Notes: generated by a model not told the origin, from the letters alone. A DNA stretch of 64,000 nt from Microbacterium ginsengisoli (GCF_000956535.1 NZ_JYIY01000072.1:27433-91432); one strand, 5' to 3'; positions 16,713 to 25,704 are shown, counted from the first letter of the stretch. Made by a program: numbers and translations.

Positions 16713-17120
16713 TCAGGCCGCGAGACGCAGCCCGCGACGGTCGGTCGCGACGCGCTCGCCCGCGGCGATGGTCTGGTCGTCGCCGATGAGGGAGCCGCCG
16801 GCGACCAGCGCGTTCTCACCGACGTACGTGCGGATGCCGATCTTCGCGCCCGCGCCCACCCGGGCGCCCGCGCCGATGTGCGCGTGAGGGGCGATCTCGG
16901 CCTTCGGCCCGATGACGACGTCGTTCTCGATCCACACCCCGCGTCCGACGTGCGCGCCCGCGGCGATCTGCACACCCGGTTCGATGTAGGCGCCCGCCTC
17001 GACGACGGCGCTTGCGTGCACCTTGGCGCCGTTCGCGATCAGGCCGCGACCGTTGACGTGCTTGCGATAGCGCAGCGTCTCGCCCCGGTCGTCTTCGATA
17101 TCGACGTAGTTCTTGCCCAC
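16713..17120 (-). CDS. Left-handed beta-helix (hexapeptide repeat) protein
   Basis: A 135-residue protein dominated by hexapeptide repeats from about residue 20 to 120: [65 protein letters not shown]. Such repeats form trimeric beta-helices in acyltransferases, gamma-carbonic anhydrases and sugar-nucleotide enzymes. The three His expected of a gamma-carbonic anhydrase are not clearly arranged and no acyl-CoA extension is evident, so its activity is open. The GTG at 17120 is chosen because GGAGGGG lies 5 nt upstream. It is divergent from the 6-phosphogluconate dehydrogenase gene. Confidence 0.75.
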   Translation of the reverse strand: MGKNYVDIEDDRGETLRYRKHVNGRGLIANGAKVHASAVVEAGAYIEPGVQIAAGAHVGRGVWIENDVVIGPKAEIAPHAHIGAGARVGAGAKIGIRTYVGENALVAGGSLIGDDQTIAAGERVATDRRGLRLAA

Positions 17121-17170
17121 GTTCCCCTCCTGCGGCGGCTCTCCCGCCGAACACTCGGTATCAACCCCGA

Positions 17171-17194
17171 TGCACCCGCATGCATTCCCGTGCA
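17171..17194. promoter_or_regulatory. Imperfect operator-like palindrome centred on ATGCAT
   Basis: TGCAC...ATGCAT...GTGCA is symmetric at 9 of 12 position pairs. It lies in the 296-bp divergent gap between the hexapeptide gene and gnd, close to the hexapeptide start. The regulator is unknown. Confidence 0.3.
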
Positions 17195-17339
17195 CTCCAT
17201 TCGGAGCGGACGACGCAACGGATGCCTCGTGGGCCGGCTCCGTCGCCGTGTTCCCTCCGATCGTGCCACCGCCCGAACACACCGTCCCGGGGCTTGACAG
17301 AACGCGGAGAACCGGGGCTGCCGGGGCCCCCGTCGCGGG

Positions 17340-17358
17340 GCGGGAATAGACTTCCCGC
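17340..17358 (+). promoter_or_regulatory. gnd promoter: TAGACT -10 inside a perfect inverted repeat
   Basis: GCGGGAA-TAGAC-TTCCCGC has 7-bp perfect arms and contains the candidate -10 TAGACT (17347-17352), about 58 nt before the gnd ATG. A repressor bound here would block the promoter. TTGACA at 17294-17299 is too far upstream to be its -35. Confidence 0.4.
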
Positions 17359-17416
17359 GGGTCTCGAGCGACGGCGCCCGAGCGCCGCACATCGGATGAG
17401 CGCGAAGGGAACGACG

Positions 17417-18466
17417 ATGCAGATCGCCATGGTGGGACTCGGACGGATGGGGGCGAACATCGTTCGTCGCCTGATGCGGGACGGACACGACTGCGTCGTC
17501 TACGACGTCAACCCAGACTCCGTCGCCGCCCTCGTCGCCGAAGGCGCGGTCGGGGCATCCGATCTCGCCGACCTGGTCTCGAAGCTCGAGGTGCCGCGCA
17601 CGGTCTGGTTGATGATCCCGGCGGGTCTCACCGGCTCCCTCGTCGATCAGATCTCCCCCCACCTCGAGGCGGGGGACATCATCATCGACGGCGGCAACTC
17701 GAACTACCACGACGACGTCCGGCGGGCCGCAGCGCTCAAGGACAGCGGCATCCACTTCGTCGACATCGGCACGAGTGGCGGCGTCTTCGGGCTCGAACGC
17801 GGCTACTGCCTCATGGTCGGCGGACCCGACGAGGCGTTCGCGCACATCGAGCCGGTGCTGCGCACGATCGCGCCCGGCTCGGGCGACGTGGAGCGCACCC
17901 CTGGCCGCACCGGGGAGCTCGCCCCCGAGGAGCTCGGCTACCTGCACACCGGCCCCAGTGGCTCGGGACACTTCGTGAAGATGGTGCACAACGGCATCGA
18001 ATACGGCATCATGGCCGCGCTCGCCGAGGGACTGAACATCCTCAAGAACGCCGACGCGGGAGTGCGCGAGGCCGAGCACTCCGCTGAGGTGGCGCCGCTC
18101 GAGGAGCCCGAGTTCTACCAGTTCACCATCGACACCCCGAAGGTCGCGGAGCTCTGGCGCCGCGGCTCGGTGATCTCGTCGTGGCTGCTCGATCTCACCG
18201 CCGCCGCCCTCGCCGAGAACCCCACCCTCGACGGGCTCGCCGGCCGTGTCTCCGACTCGGGTGAGGGCCGGTGGACCGTGAAGGCCGCGGTCGATGTGGG
18301 TGTGCCCGCGCCGGTGCTCGCCGCATCGCTGTTCGAGCGGTTCGCGTCCCGCGGGGAGGACCACTACGCCAACCAGGTGCTCTCTGCGATGCGCCTGCAG
18401 TTCGGCGGACACCACGAGCTTCCCGCCGGCGACGTGCTGGAGGCCGGAGGGCGAAAGGCCGAGTGA
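17417..18466 (+). CDS. gnd: 6-phosphogluconate dehydrogenase, short decarboxylating type
   Basis: A 349-residue enzyme that oxidises and decarboxylates 6-phosphogluconate to ribulose 5-phosphate in the pentose phosphate pathway. The Rossmann motif is [13 protein letters not shown] (residues 6-18), followed by [12 protein letters not shown] and [17 protein letters not shown], the substrate/catalytic segment with Lys and Asn-Gly. The length is that of the short GndA-type enzymes rather than the 470-residue form. ATG 17417 has AAGGGA upstream; ATG 17396 in frame is an alternative. The stop overlaps the GTG of the following membrane protein gene. Confidence 0.9.
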   Translation: MQIAMVGLGRMGANIVRRLMRDGHDCVVYDVNPDSVAALVAEGAVGASDLADLVSKLEVPRTVWLMIPAGLTGSLVDQISPHLEAGDIIIDGGNSNYHDDVRRAAALKDSGIHFVDIGTSGGVFGLERGYCLMVGGPDEAFAHIEPVLRTIAPGSGDVERTPGRTGELAPEELGYLHTGPSGSGHFVKMVHNGIEYGIMAALAEGLNILKNADAGVREAEHSAEVAPLEEPEFYQFTIDTPKVAELWRRGSVISSWLLDLTAAALAENPTLDGLAGRVSDSGEGRWTVKAAVDVGVPAPVLAASLFERFASRGEDHYANQVLSAMRLQFGGHHELPAGDVLEAGGRKAE

Positions 18467-19152
18467 GCGCGGGGGACGCGGCATCCGCCCCGGACGGCGC
18501 ATCGACGGGCGTCGAACCGGATCCGACGACGGCGCCCACGCTCGTCTTCGAGAAGAGCGCCACGAGGCATTCACTGCTCGAAGACGTGCTCGGTCTCGTG
18601 ACGGGCACGTTCCTGGTGTCGTTCGGCCTCTACCTGCTGCAGACGGCCGGCGCAGTGACGGGCGGCACTGCCGGTCTCGCCCTGCTTCTCGGCTACGCGA
18701 CGTCGTGGCCGTTCCCGCTGCTCTTCGCGGTCGTGAACCTGCCGTTCGCGGTGCTCGCGATCTGGAAGAAGGGCTGGGACTTCACGGTGCGCACGGCCGT
18801 CGCGATCGGTCTCGTCTCGGGGTTCGCCCTCGTGCACCACGCGTTCCTGCAGCTCGGCCACATCGATGCCGTCTACGGCACCCTCGGCGGCAACCTCATG
18901 GTCGGCGTCGGGGTGCTCATCATCTTCCGCCACCGCGCGAGCCTCGGCGGGATCAACATCATCGCGATCGTGCTGCAGGAGCGCACGGGCTTCCGTGCGG
19001 GTTGGACGCAGATGGTCTTCGACGTGCTCATCATCGCCGCCGGACTGCTTGTCGTGTCGTGGGACAAAGTGCTGCTGAGCGCCGCCGGCGCGGTGGTGCT
19101 GAACCTGGTGCTGGCCATGAACCACCGGCCGGGGCGCTACATCGGGCGCTGA
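18463..19152 (+). CDS. YitT-family integral membrane protein
   Basis: A 229-residue protein with a 40-residue disordered N-terminus ([23 protein letters not shown]) and about six transmembrane helices. Typical YitT/DUF161 segments are [58 protein letters not shown] and [35 protein letters not shown]. The function of the family is not settled. Its GTG overlaps the gnd stop (GTGA), so both are translated from one message, although no metabolic link is evident. It ends one base before the convergent aldolase gene. Confidence 0.82.
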   Translation: MSAGDAASAPDGASTGVEPDPTTAPTLVFEKSATRHSLLEDVLGLVTGTFLVSFGLYLLQTAGAVTGGTAGLALLLGYATSWPFPLLFAVVNLPFAVLAIWKKGWDFTVRTAVAIGLVSGFALVHHAFLQLGHIDAVYGTLGGNLMVGVGVLIIFRHRASLGGINIIAIVLQERTGFRAGWTQMVFDVLIIAAGLLVVSWDKVLLSAAGAVVLNLVLAMNHRPGRYIGR

Positions 19153-20121
19153 TCAGCGGTGGCGGTACGCCTGTCCGGCCTGCCCGAAGACGTGCATGCG
19201 CTCAGCGACGATCTTCTCCATCGCCTGCCGTGCGGCCCGCTGGAACGGGGCCGGGTCGACGGTCAGGCCGTCCTCGGCGAGGGAGCGTCGCGCCGCCGCG
19301 GCATAGGCCATGTGCGAGTCCATGCCCTGGTTGATCTTGCGAACCCCGAGCTTCGTCGATCGCGCCTTCTCGTCCTCGGGCACCCCCCACGACTCGGGCA
19401 GGCTCCCGCCGTACCGATTGATCTCGTCACGCAGGTCCGCCGGCAGCGACGACGATCCGTGCATCACCAACGCGGTCTCGGGGATGCGCGCCGCAATCGC
19501 CGAGATGAGGTCCATGTGCAGCACCGACCCGTCGGGCGGGCTGGTGAACTTGTACGCGCCGTGGGACGTGCCGATCGCGACGGCGAGTGCATCGACGTCG
19601 GTCAAGGCGACGAAGCGTTCCGCCTCGTCGGGGTCGGCGAGCACGATCTCCTTGACGGTCGCGCCGCCGTCCTCCGAGCCGCCGATCGTGCCGAGCTCAC
19701 CCTCCACCGAGACTCCGCGGGCGTGCGCGTACTCGACGACCTTTCGGGTCAGTGCGGCGTTCTCCTCGAAGCTGGCGTGCGTGACGCGGTCGGGGAGAAG
19801 GCTGCCGTCGATCATGACGCTCGTGAAGCCGGCTTCGATCGCTCGCGCGCAGTCCTCGAAGGATGCCCCGTGGTCGAGGTGGAGAACGACCGGCACCTCG
19901 TCGTAGCGGTGGATGAGTGCGACCAGCGCCTCCCAGAACGCCCCCTCGTCACCGTGGGCGGAGGAACCCGCGATCGTCTGCAGGATCACGGGTGAATCGG
20001 TCTCCCGTGCGGCATCCAGCACGGCTTCCGCCTGGACGAGGTCGGTGACGTTGAAGGCGCCGACCCCATACGCGCCAGCTTTGGCGGCATCGAGGGCTTG
20101 ACGCAGGGTGATGAGTGGCAC
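19153..20121 (-). CDS. Class II (zinc) ketose-bisphosphate aldolase
   Basis: A 322-residue class II aldolase of the FbaA/GatY/KbaY group. Visible elements are HLDHGASFEDC (D83 catalytic, H84 zinc), VEGELGTIGGSEDGG (around 139-153), GTSHGAYKF (H187), VMHGSSSLP (H221) and VRKINQGMD, which binds the second phosphate or the substrate head. GTG 20121 is preceded by GAAGGAG. It is divergent from an FGGY kinase over a gap with repeated operator half-sites, so it probably cleaves the phosphorylated product of that kinase. Which ketose phosphate is used cannot be told from sequence. It could also double as a glycolytic enzyme, though the regulated context argues against this. Confidence 0.85.
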   Translation of the reverse strand: MPLITLRQALDAAKAGAYGVGAFNVTDLVQAEAVLDAARETDSPVILQTIAGSSAHGDEGAFWEALVALIHRYDEVPVVLHLDHGASFEDCARAIEAGFTSVMIDGSLLPDRVTHASFEENAALTRKVVEYAHARGVSVEGELGTIGGSEDGGATVKEIVLADPDEAERFVALTDVDALAVAIGTSHGAYKFTSPPDGSVLHMDLISAIAARIPETALVMHGSSSLPADLRDEINRYGGSLPESWGVPEDEKARSTKLGVRKINQGMDSHMAYAAAARRSLAEDGLTVDPAPFQRAARQAMEKIVAERMHVFGQAGQAYRHR

Positions 20122-20170
20122 GAGTGCTCCTTCGCTGAACGACGTTGTTCGCAGCCGGGGGTTGCGATTT

Positions 20171-20217
20171 TCTGACAACGGTAGACAGAGTAGGGGACCT
20201 CTGTTAGCTTGTCCATC
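20171..20217. promoter_or_regulatory. Divergent operator region with repeated TCTGT half-sites
   Basis: TCTGACAAC-G-GTAGACAGA (20171-20189) is an imperfect 19-bp palindrome, and further TCTGTTAG and TTAGACAGA half-sites follow on the kinase side. The region lies between the divergent aldolase and kinase genes. The LacI-family protein encoded downstream of the kinase is the natural candidate to bind it. Confidence 0.5.
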
Positions 20218-20253
20218 GTTAGACAGAACCGGCGTCGAAGGAGACCTGGAATC

Positions 20254-21639
20254 ATGCGCGACGAGTTGCTCCTGGGCATCGACCTGGGTACGTCCTCGAT
20301 CAAGGCGAATGCCGTCGATCGACACGGACGCTCGCTCGGCATCGGTACCGCTCCGACGCCGTTCGTCGCGAACCGCAGCGGCGTGGAGATGACTCCGACT
20401 GCTCTGCTCGACGCCGTTCACGACGCCGTTGCCCACCTCGGTGAGCTGCGACACCGGGTCGCGGGAGTCGGAATCGCCAGCATGGGTGAGACGGGAACCA
20501 CCATTCGCGCCGACGGCCCGACCGATCTTCCTCTCGTCGCTTGGCACGACCGGCGCGGGGCGTCGGTCGTGAAAATCCTGCTCTCCCGTTTCGGTGCGTC
20601 GGAGATCCTGCGGCGAACCGGACGAGAGGCGCGAGACGTCACGAGCATCGCGAAGCTCGGGTGGCTCCAGCAGGCAGGAGCCGTCGTCGAGGGCACGTGG
20701 ACGGGCGTCGCCGGGGTCGTGCTCTGGCGACTCACGGGCGCCCTCGGGCAGGAGCAGTCGCTCGCTGCGACGAGCGGCGCATACGATCCGATATCCCATC
20801 GGTACGATCGCGAGATCCTCGCCGCCGTCGGACTCGACCACATCGCGTGGGCGCCGGCACGCCAAGCGGGCACCCTGCTCGGGCGCATCGGCGGGCCCGG
20901 GGCGGAGTGGAGCGGGTTGCCCGCGGGTATCCCGGTCACGATCGCCGGACACGACCACCCCGTCGGAGTGGTCGGCGCAGGCGGCGAGAAGAACGAGGTG
21001 ATCGACTCGCTCGGAACCGGGGAGCCCCTGGTCGTGAGCTGGCAGGCAGTGAAGGGTGCACCGCATCCCGTGGCGCCCGCCCTTCCGGGCGATCTCACGC
21101 TCACGGCGTGGCCCGGCACATCGCGGCACATGCTGCTGTGGGAGACGCTGCGGCCGGGACTTGCGATGTCGTCCCTCCTCGAGCATGTCGGCGGCACGCG
21201 CAACGACATCGAGTTCGCGGCCATCCGCGTGCAGGCTGAGCCGCTCGCCGTCGAGGACCTGCTCTCGATGCAGGCGGGCGACGTGCCCGAGCACGTCCGG
21301 CAGGTCGCGCCGGAGGTCGCATGGGCGGCCACCCTCGAGGGGTACGCCGCCGCCGCCGCGCAGGCGGAGGTCGAGATGCGACGCATGGCCGGCGTCACGG
21401 GACGCACCCTACTCATCGGCGGGGGACTGCGTTCGCGGCGCTGGGTGGAGGCGAAGATGCACCGGGCGACGGGCAACCTCGCGATGGCATCCGAGCGTGA
21501 AGCAGTCTCACGCGGTGCAGCGCTCATTGCCGGCGTCGCCGCAGGCTGGTGGGATGCGGAAGAGTATCCGCCGGCGGATGTCGTCGACATGACCGGGACG
21601 ACCTTCGTGCCGGGCGCCACGAGCGCCGCACGATCGTGA
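20254..21639 (+). CDS. FGGY-family carbohydrate kinase
   Basis: A 461-residue sugar kinase with the actin-like ATPase fold. The phosphate-1 loop is LLLGIDLGTSSIKANAVD (residues 5-22). GVGIASMGETGTTI, LVAWHDRRG and TIAGHDHPVGVVGAGG are substrate-side FGGY motifs, and LLIGGGLRSRRW is the adenosine motif. ATG 20254 has GAAGGAG upstream. It is the first gene of a probable kinase-lacI unit divergent from the aldolase, and the ribose-type importer follows. It would phosphorylate the imported sugar or polyol. Its substrate is not xylulose or glycerol by any motif I can recognise. Confidence 0.88.
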   Translation: MRDELLLGIDLGTSSIKANAVDRHGRSLGIGTAPTPFVANRSGVEMTPTALLDAVHDAVAHLGELRHRVAGVGIASMGETGTTIRADGPTDLPLVAWHDRRGASVVKILLSRFGASEILRRTGREARDVTSIAKLGWLQQAGAVVEGTWTGVAGVVLWRLTGALGQEQSLAATSGAYDPISHRYDREILAAVGLDHIAWAPARQAGTLLGRIGGPGAEWSGLPAGIPVTIAGHDHPVGVVGAGGEKNEVIDSLGTGEPLVVSWQAVKGAPHPVAPALPGDLTLTAWPGTSRHMLLWETLRPGLAMSSLLEHVGGTRNDIEFAAIRVQAEPLAVEDLLSMQAGDVPEHVRQVAPEVAWAATLEGYAAAAAQAEVEMRRMAGVTGRTLLIGGGLRSRRWVEAKMHRATGNLAMASEREAVSRGAALIAGVAAGWWDAEEYPPADVVDMTGTTFVPGATSAARS

Positions 21640-21692
21640 GAGGCGAGAGGACGAGCTATGACGCGTGGATCATCGCCTTCGTGGTGGCGCGA

Positions 21693-22760
21693 ATGAGTGC
21701 CGAACGAGGAGCCTCCGGGCTCCGACCGCCGGCGCGGCTCGTCGACATCGCCGAGCATGCAGGGGTCTCCGTCAAGACGGTCTCCCGCGTCCTGAACGGC
21801 GAGCAGTACGTCACCGAGGCGACGCGTCGCCGGGTCATGGACTCGGTGGATGCGCTCAGCTACGTGGGCGACGCGGCCGCTGCCGGACTGCGCACCCGCC
21901 GCTCGGGCACGGTGGGTCTGATCATCCCCGACGTGCGCAACGGCTATTTCAGCCTGCTGACGCGCGCGATCGAGGAGAGATTGACATCGGCGAGTCCGAC
22001 CCTGCTCCTCGGCGACTCCGACGAGGAGCAGGCGCAGGAGGAACGATACCTGCGCACATTCCGTCAGCAGCGAGTCGACAGCCTGATCGTCCTTCCGGCC
22101 GGAGCGCCCAGCCTCCCCGATGCCGTGCACGAGATTCCGACGGTGATCGTCGATCGTACGGTGCCCGCCGTCGAGGGCCTCGCCGATCATGTGCTCGCGG
22201 ACGACCACCGCGCCGCCGATCGGTTGGTCGAGCACCTCGTCCGGCATCACGGGATGCGCGATGTCGTTCTCGTCGCCGGGCGCCGATCCGTCTCGTCCGT
22301 CGCCGAACGCGAGCGCGGATACCAGTCGGCGATGCGACGTGCCGGCCTTGTCGAACGGGTGTCCGGTGAGCACGTGACCCCCGACGATGCCGCCGCGGGA
22401 GCGATCCGCATATTCCGCGATCTCACGCCCCCGTTCGGGGTGTTCACGACCAACAACCGCATGTTCTGGGGCGTCATCGCCGCGATCTCTCGGCTGGGTC
22501 TCCAGATCCCTCGCGATGTGCTGGTCACCACGATCGATTCGATCGGCGAGGCGACCTATACCGGCCTCAAGCCCACGCAAGGGGTGGTCCCCGCTCATGA
22601 AGTGGCCGCGCGCACGATGGAGCTGCTCGCCGACCGCTCGGCAGATCCGGCGCGTGCCCCCCGCACGCTCACGGTCGACATCGATATCGAGTTCGGAACC
22701 ACCTGCGGCTGCGTGCCGCTCACGGCTTCGCCGCTCCTCGCCGGTTCCTCGCCGGGATGA
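21693..22760 (+). CDS. LacI-family transcriptional regulator
   Basis: A 355-residue repressor. The N-terminal helix-turn-helix and hinge read LVDIAEHAGVSVKTVSRVLNGEQYVTEATRRRVMDSVDAL, followed by a periplasmic-binding-protein-like sensor domain (VGLIIPDVRNGYFSLLTRAIEE onward). The chosen ATG at 21693 gives the usual length. An in-frame GTG at 21636 that overlaps the kinase stop would add 19 residues and cannot be excluded. Lying between kinase and importer genes, it probably represses this sugar island and is released by the sugar or its phosphate. Confidence 0.9.
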   Translation: MSAERGASGLRPPARLVDIAEHAGVSVKTVSRVLNGEQYVTEATRRRVMDSVDALSYVGDAAAAGLRTRRSGTVGLIIPDVRNGYFSLLTRAIEERLTSASPTLLLGDSDEEQAQEERYLRTFRQQRVDSLIVLPAGAPSLPDAVHEIPTVIVDRTVPAVEGLADHVLADDHRAADRLVEHLVRHHGMRDVVLVAGRRSVSSVAERERGYQSAMRRAGLVERVSGEHVTPDDAAAGAIRIFRDLTPPFGVFTTNNRMFWGVIAAISRLGLQIPRDVLVTTIDSIGEATYTGLKPTQGVVPAHEVAARTMELLADRSADPARAPRTLTVDIDIEFGTTCGCVPLTASPLLAGSSPG

Positions 22761-22795
22761 GCCCACGGCCCTGACGCGGGGCCAGGCAGAAGAAC

Positions 22796-22856
22796 GGCTG
22801 GCTGCAGCGGTGTATGGGAACCCCAGCTGCAACCAGCCATCGCGTCACCGCGTGAC
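22796..22856 (+). promoter_or_regulatory. Strong stem-loop and GTCAC palindrome before the binding-protein gene
   Basis: GGCTGG-c-TGCAGC pairs with GCTGCA-a-CCAGCC (22796-22808 and 22826-22838), a 12-bp stem with one mismatch. Then GTCAC-CGC-GTGAC (22844-22856) is a perfect palindrome. They fill the 133-bp gap between lacI and the sugar-binding protein gene and could be terminator plus operator, or an attenuator. Confidence 0.5.
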
Positions 22857-22893
22857 AGGCGGACCAATCCCCACCCTCAAAGGAGAGAAAGAG

Positions 22894-23928
22894 ATGTCCC
22901 TTTTCGTACGCAAGCGCAGCGCCGGCCTCGTCGTTGTCGCGACGGCTTCGATTCTAGTGACGGCCCTCGCAGGCTGTTCGTCGTCATCGACTCCGTCATC
23001 GACCGGTTCTTCCGGATCCATCAAGATCGCTCTCGTGCTGAAGCCGCTCGACAACACCTACTTCGGTGCGATGGCGCAGGGAGCCCAGGCTGAGGCGACC
23101 AAGGACGGCGTCTCGCTGACAGTCGTCGCCGCCGACAACGTCACCGACGACTCGGGTCAGGCGGCGAAGCTGAACGCCCTCGCCACCGAAGGCTACGACT
23201 GCTACATCGTCAACCCCACAAGCCAGACCAACCTGCTGACCGGACTCGCTCCGATCTCGGCTGCCGGCACGCCGATCGTCAACCTGGACCTGCCGATCGA
23301 CACGAGCGCCGCGAAGTCCGCAGGCGTGAACATCACGACCTACGTCGGCACCAACAACGAGACTGCCGGTCAGGCCGGAGGAAAGGCGATGATGAACCTC
23401 CTCTCGAAGGGTGACGGCGTCGCGCTCATCGGCGGGCTCGTCGGCGATCCGGGCAGCAACGCCCGCCTCAAGGGGTTCACCGACGCGGTCAACGGCACTC
23501 TGACGATCACGCAGACCGTCGCCGCCGATTTCGACAAGGCGAAGGCGAAGAGCGCGGCCGCCACGATCCTGCTCGCCAACCCGAACATCAAGGGCTTCTT
23601 CACCCCCTCGGGCGACATGGCCCTCGGCATCCAGCAAGCCGTCGAAGAAGCGGGCAAGAAGGGCCAGGTCGCGGTGATCGGAATCGACGGCACCCAGGAC
23701 CAGCTCAAGGACATCGTGGCCGGCGGCGAGCCTGCGGCGATCGAGCAGTTCCCGTACCTGATGGGCGCCCAGTCCGTGCAGGCCTGCATTGCGGCTCACA
23801 GCGGCAAGACCATCCCGACCAGCGTCGAGACGCCCGTGCTCACCGTGACGAAGGACAACGCCCAGGCCGCACTCGACGCCTTCCCGGCGCCGCCGTCGGA
23901 CTTCGTGGTCCCGAACCCCTTCCAGTAA
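22894..23928 (+). CDS. Sugar ABC transporter substrate-binding lipoprotein
   Basis: A 344-residue binding protein of the ribose/galactose type (Peripla_BP_4). The signal peptide ends in the lipobox LAGC with C28 as lipidation site, followed by a short Ser/Thr-rich linker. The mature domain starts KIALVLKPLDNTYFGAMAQGAQAEATKDG and includes INPTSQTN-type and IGIDGTQDQLKDIVAGGEPAAIEQFPYLMG segments found in RbsB-like proteins. A strong ribosome site AAAGGAG precedes the ATG. It delivers the sugar to the permease and ATPase encoded next. Confidence 0.9.
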   Translation: MSLFVRKRSAGLVVVATASILVTALAGCSSSSTPSSTGSSGSIKIALVLKPLDNTYFGAMAQGAQAEATKDGVSLTVVAADNVTDDSGQAAKLNALATEGYDCYIVNPTSQTNLLTGLAPISAAGTPIVNLDLPIDTSAAKSAGVNITTYVGTNNETAGQAGGKAMMNLLSKGDGVALIGGLVGDPGSNARLKGFTDAVNGTLTITQTVAADFDKAKAKSAAATILLANPNIKGFFTPSGDMALGIQQAVEEAGKKGQVAVIGIDGTQDQLKDIVAGGEPAAIEQFPYLMGAQSVQACIAAHSGKTIPTSVETPVLTVTKDNAQAALDAFPAPPSDFVVPNPFQ

Positions 23929-23954
23929 TCCGCAACGATCGGGGATCTTCACCC

Positions 23955-24950
23955 ATGTCCACCCAGACCAGTCCCGTCGACACGACGAATCCGATCACAG
24001 CCAGCACGCGCACCCTTCGCCGTCGCCTCGCGAACGAGGACCTGTGGACCCGCGCAACCGCTCCTGTGGCACTCGTCGTGCTCACGGTCACGTTCACCAT
24101 CGTCAACCCGAAGTTCCTCACCTGGCCGAGCCTGACGAGCATGCTCGCCGACTCCACGATCCCGATCGTGCTGGCTCTGGGAGCGACGTTCGCGGTGACG
24201 CTCGCCGGCATCGATCTGTCGCTCGCGTCGACGGTCGCCCTGGGCAGCGTCACGATGGGGCTCGCCTATCAGGCCGGACTGCCGCTATGGCTGTGCTGCC
24301 TGGTCGCGATGGCAACGGGACTGTCGGTCGGTGCGCTCAACGGCGTCATCATCGGCTGGGTGAGGATCCCCGACTTCATCGTCACCCTGGGGAGCATGAG
24401 CCTCGTGATGGGGCTCAGCCTGATCTTCTCGCAGGGCAAGCCCGTGCAGATCCCCGAACGCGCTCTCACCTTCGTCAGCATCACGTCGGTGGGTGGCATC
24501 CGGTTCAATTTCCTCATCGCGCTCGCGATCGGTGTCCTCCTGCACATCGTGCTGTTCCACACTCGGTTCGGCACTCACCTCCTCGCAGTCGGCGACAACC
24601 CCGACGCCGCCCGCGCCATGGGACTCAAGGTCGCCCGCGTCAAGCTCGCCGGGTATGTCATCTGCGGTCTGATGGGCGGGGTGGGGGCCGTGCTCCTGAC
24701 CTCGTACATCGGGTCGAGCCAGCCGGCGACCAATACCGACTACCTGCTCAAGGCGATCGCGGCCGTCGTGCTCGGCGGGGTGAGCCTCTTCGGAGGTCGA
24801 GCCACGATCATCGGGCCCATCCTGGGCGCCATCCTCCTGACATTCCTGCAGTCCGGCCTCACGCTCGTCGGCGTAAGCGCCTTCTACTCGCCCCTGGTCA
24901 TCGGCATCGTCGTGATCGCCGCCGCCATGCTCATGAGAGGTCGAAAGTGA
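23955..24950 (+). CDS. Ribose-type ABC transporter permease
   Basis: A 331-residue permease of the RbsC family (BPD_transp_2) with about nine to ten hydrophobic segments from residue 30 to the end. The segment VGDNPDAARAMGLKVARVKLAGYVICGLMGGVGAVLLTSYIGSSQPATN and VLGGVSLFGGRATIIGPILGAILLTFLQSGLTLVG are characteristic. It starts 26 bp after the binding protein gene and its stop overlaps the ATPase start (GTGA). It presumably acts as a homodimer with the single-domain ATPase. Confidence 0.9.
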   Translation: MSTQTSPVDTTNPITASTRTLRRRLANEDLWTRATAPVALVVLTVTFTIVNPKFLTWPSLTSMLADSTIPIVLALGATFAVTLAGIDLSLASTVALGSVTMGLAYQAGLPLWLCCLVAMATGLSVGALNGVIIGWVRIPDFIVTLGSMSLVMGLSLIFSQGKPVQIPERALTFVSITSVGGIRFNFLIALAIGVLLHIVLFHTRFGTHLLAVGDNPDAARAMGLKVARVKLAGYVICGLMGGVGAVLLTSYIGSSQPATNTDYLLKAIAAVVLGGVSLFGGRATIIGPILGAILLTFLQSGLTLVGVSAFYSPLVIGIVVIAAAMLMRGRK

Positions 24951-25696
24951 ACGACATCAAGGTCGAACTCCGCGACATCCGCAAGACGTTCGGCAGCGTC
25001 GAGGCGCTGAAGGGCGCCTCCCTCACAGCTCGTCGCGGCGAGGTCACGGCCATCGTCGGTGACAACGGTGCCGGCAAGTCGACGCTGGTCAAATGCCTGA
25101 CGGGGCTCATCACGCCCGACAGCGGAACGATCACCATCGATGGGAAGGACGTGCGCTTCTCCTCGCCCAAGCATGCGCGGGCGGCGGGCATCGAGACGGT
25201 GTACCAGGATCTCGCGCTGAGCGATCAGCTCAGCATCTGGCAGAACCTCTACATGGACCGCGAGCTCACCGCCGGCATCGGTCCGCTGCGTTTCCTCCGC
25301 CGCGGCGAGATGAAGCGCGAGGCGCATCGTCTCGTCGCCGACCTCGCCGTCAACGTGCCGTCGGTGACGAGGGCGGTCAAACGCCTCTCCGGTGGGCAGC
25401 GGCAGGCGGTCGCGATCGCACGGGGTGTGATGTGGGCCCGCGGCCTCATCATCCTCGACGAGCCCACGGCGGCGCTCGGGCTGCGGGAGACCGCTCAAGT
25501 CGAGGGGCTGATCCGCCGCGTCGTCGATGCCGGTGAGACGGTGCTCGTGGTCTCGCACAACTTCGAGCAGGTAAAGCGCCTCTCGTCCCAGGTGTGGGTC
25601 ATGCGAGCGGGCAACGTCGTGCAGGGGGTGCGTACCGAGGACGTCTCCGGTGAGGAGCTCGTCGGCCTCGTGACCGGCGCGATCACCGCCGTCTGA
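24947..25696 (+). CDS. Sugar ABC transporter ATP-binding protein, single domain
   Basis: A 249-residue ATPase with Walker A GDNGAGKST, Q-loop YQDLA, signature LSGGQRQ, Walker B LIILDEPTAALG and switch His in VVSHN. Ribose-type importers often use a fused double-ATPase of about 500 residues; this one has a single domain, as in frcA/xylG-short systems. The GTG start overlaps the permease stop. It completes the importer and ends 8 bp before the convergent GntR regulator gene. Confidence 0.92.
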   Translation: MNDIKVELRDIRKTFGSVEALKGASLTARRGEVTAIVGDNGAGKSTLVKCLTGLITPDSGTITIDGKDVRFSSPKHARAAGIETVYQDLALSDQLSIWQNLYMDRELTAGIGPLRFLRRGEMKREAHRLVADLAVNVPSVTRAVKRLSGGQRQAVAIARGVMWARGLIILDEPTAALGLRETAQVEGLIRRVVDAGETVLVVSHNFEQVKRLSSQVWVMRAGNVVQGVRTEDVSGEELVGLVTGAITAV

Positions 25697-25704
25697 CGTG
25701 TCGG

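Noticed and set aside
17294..17299. TTGACA as -35 of the gnd promoter.
   Set aside because: The only good -10 (17347) is 47 bp away, and no TANNNT lies 16-19 bp downstream of TTGACA.
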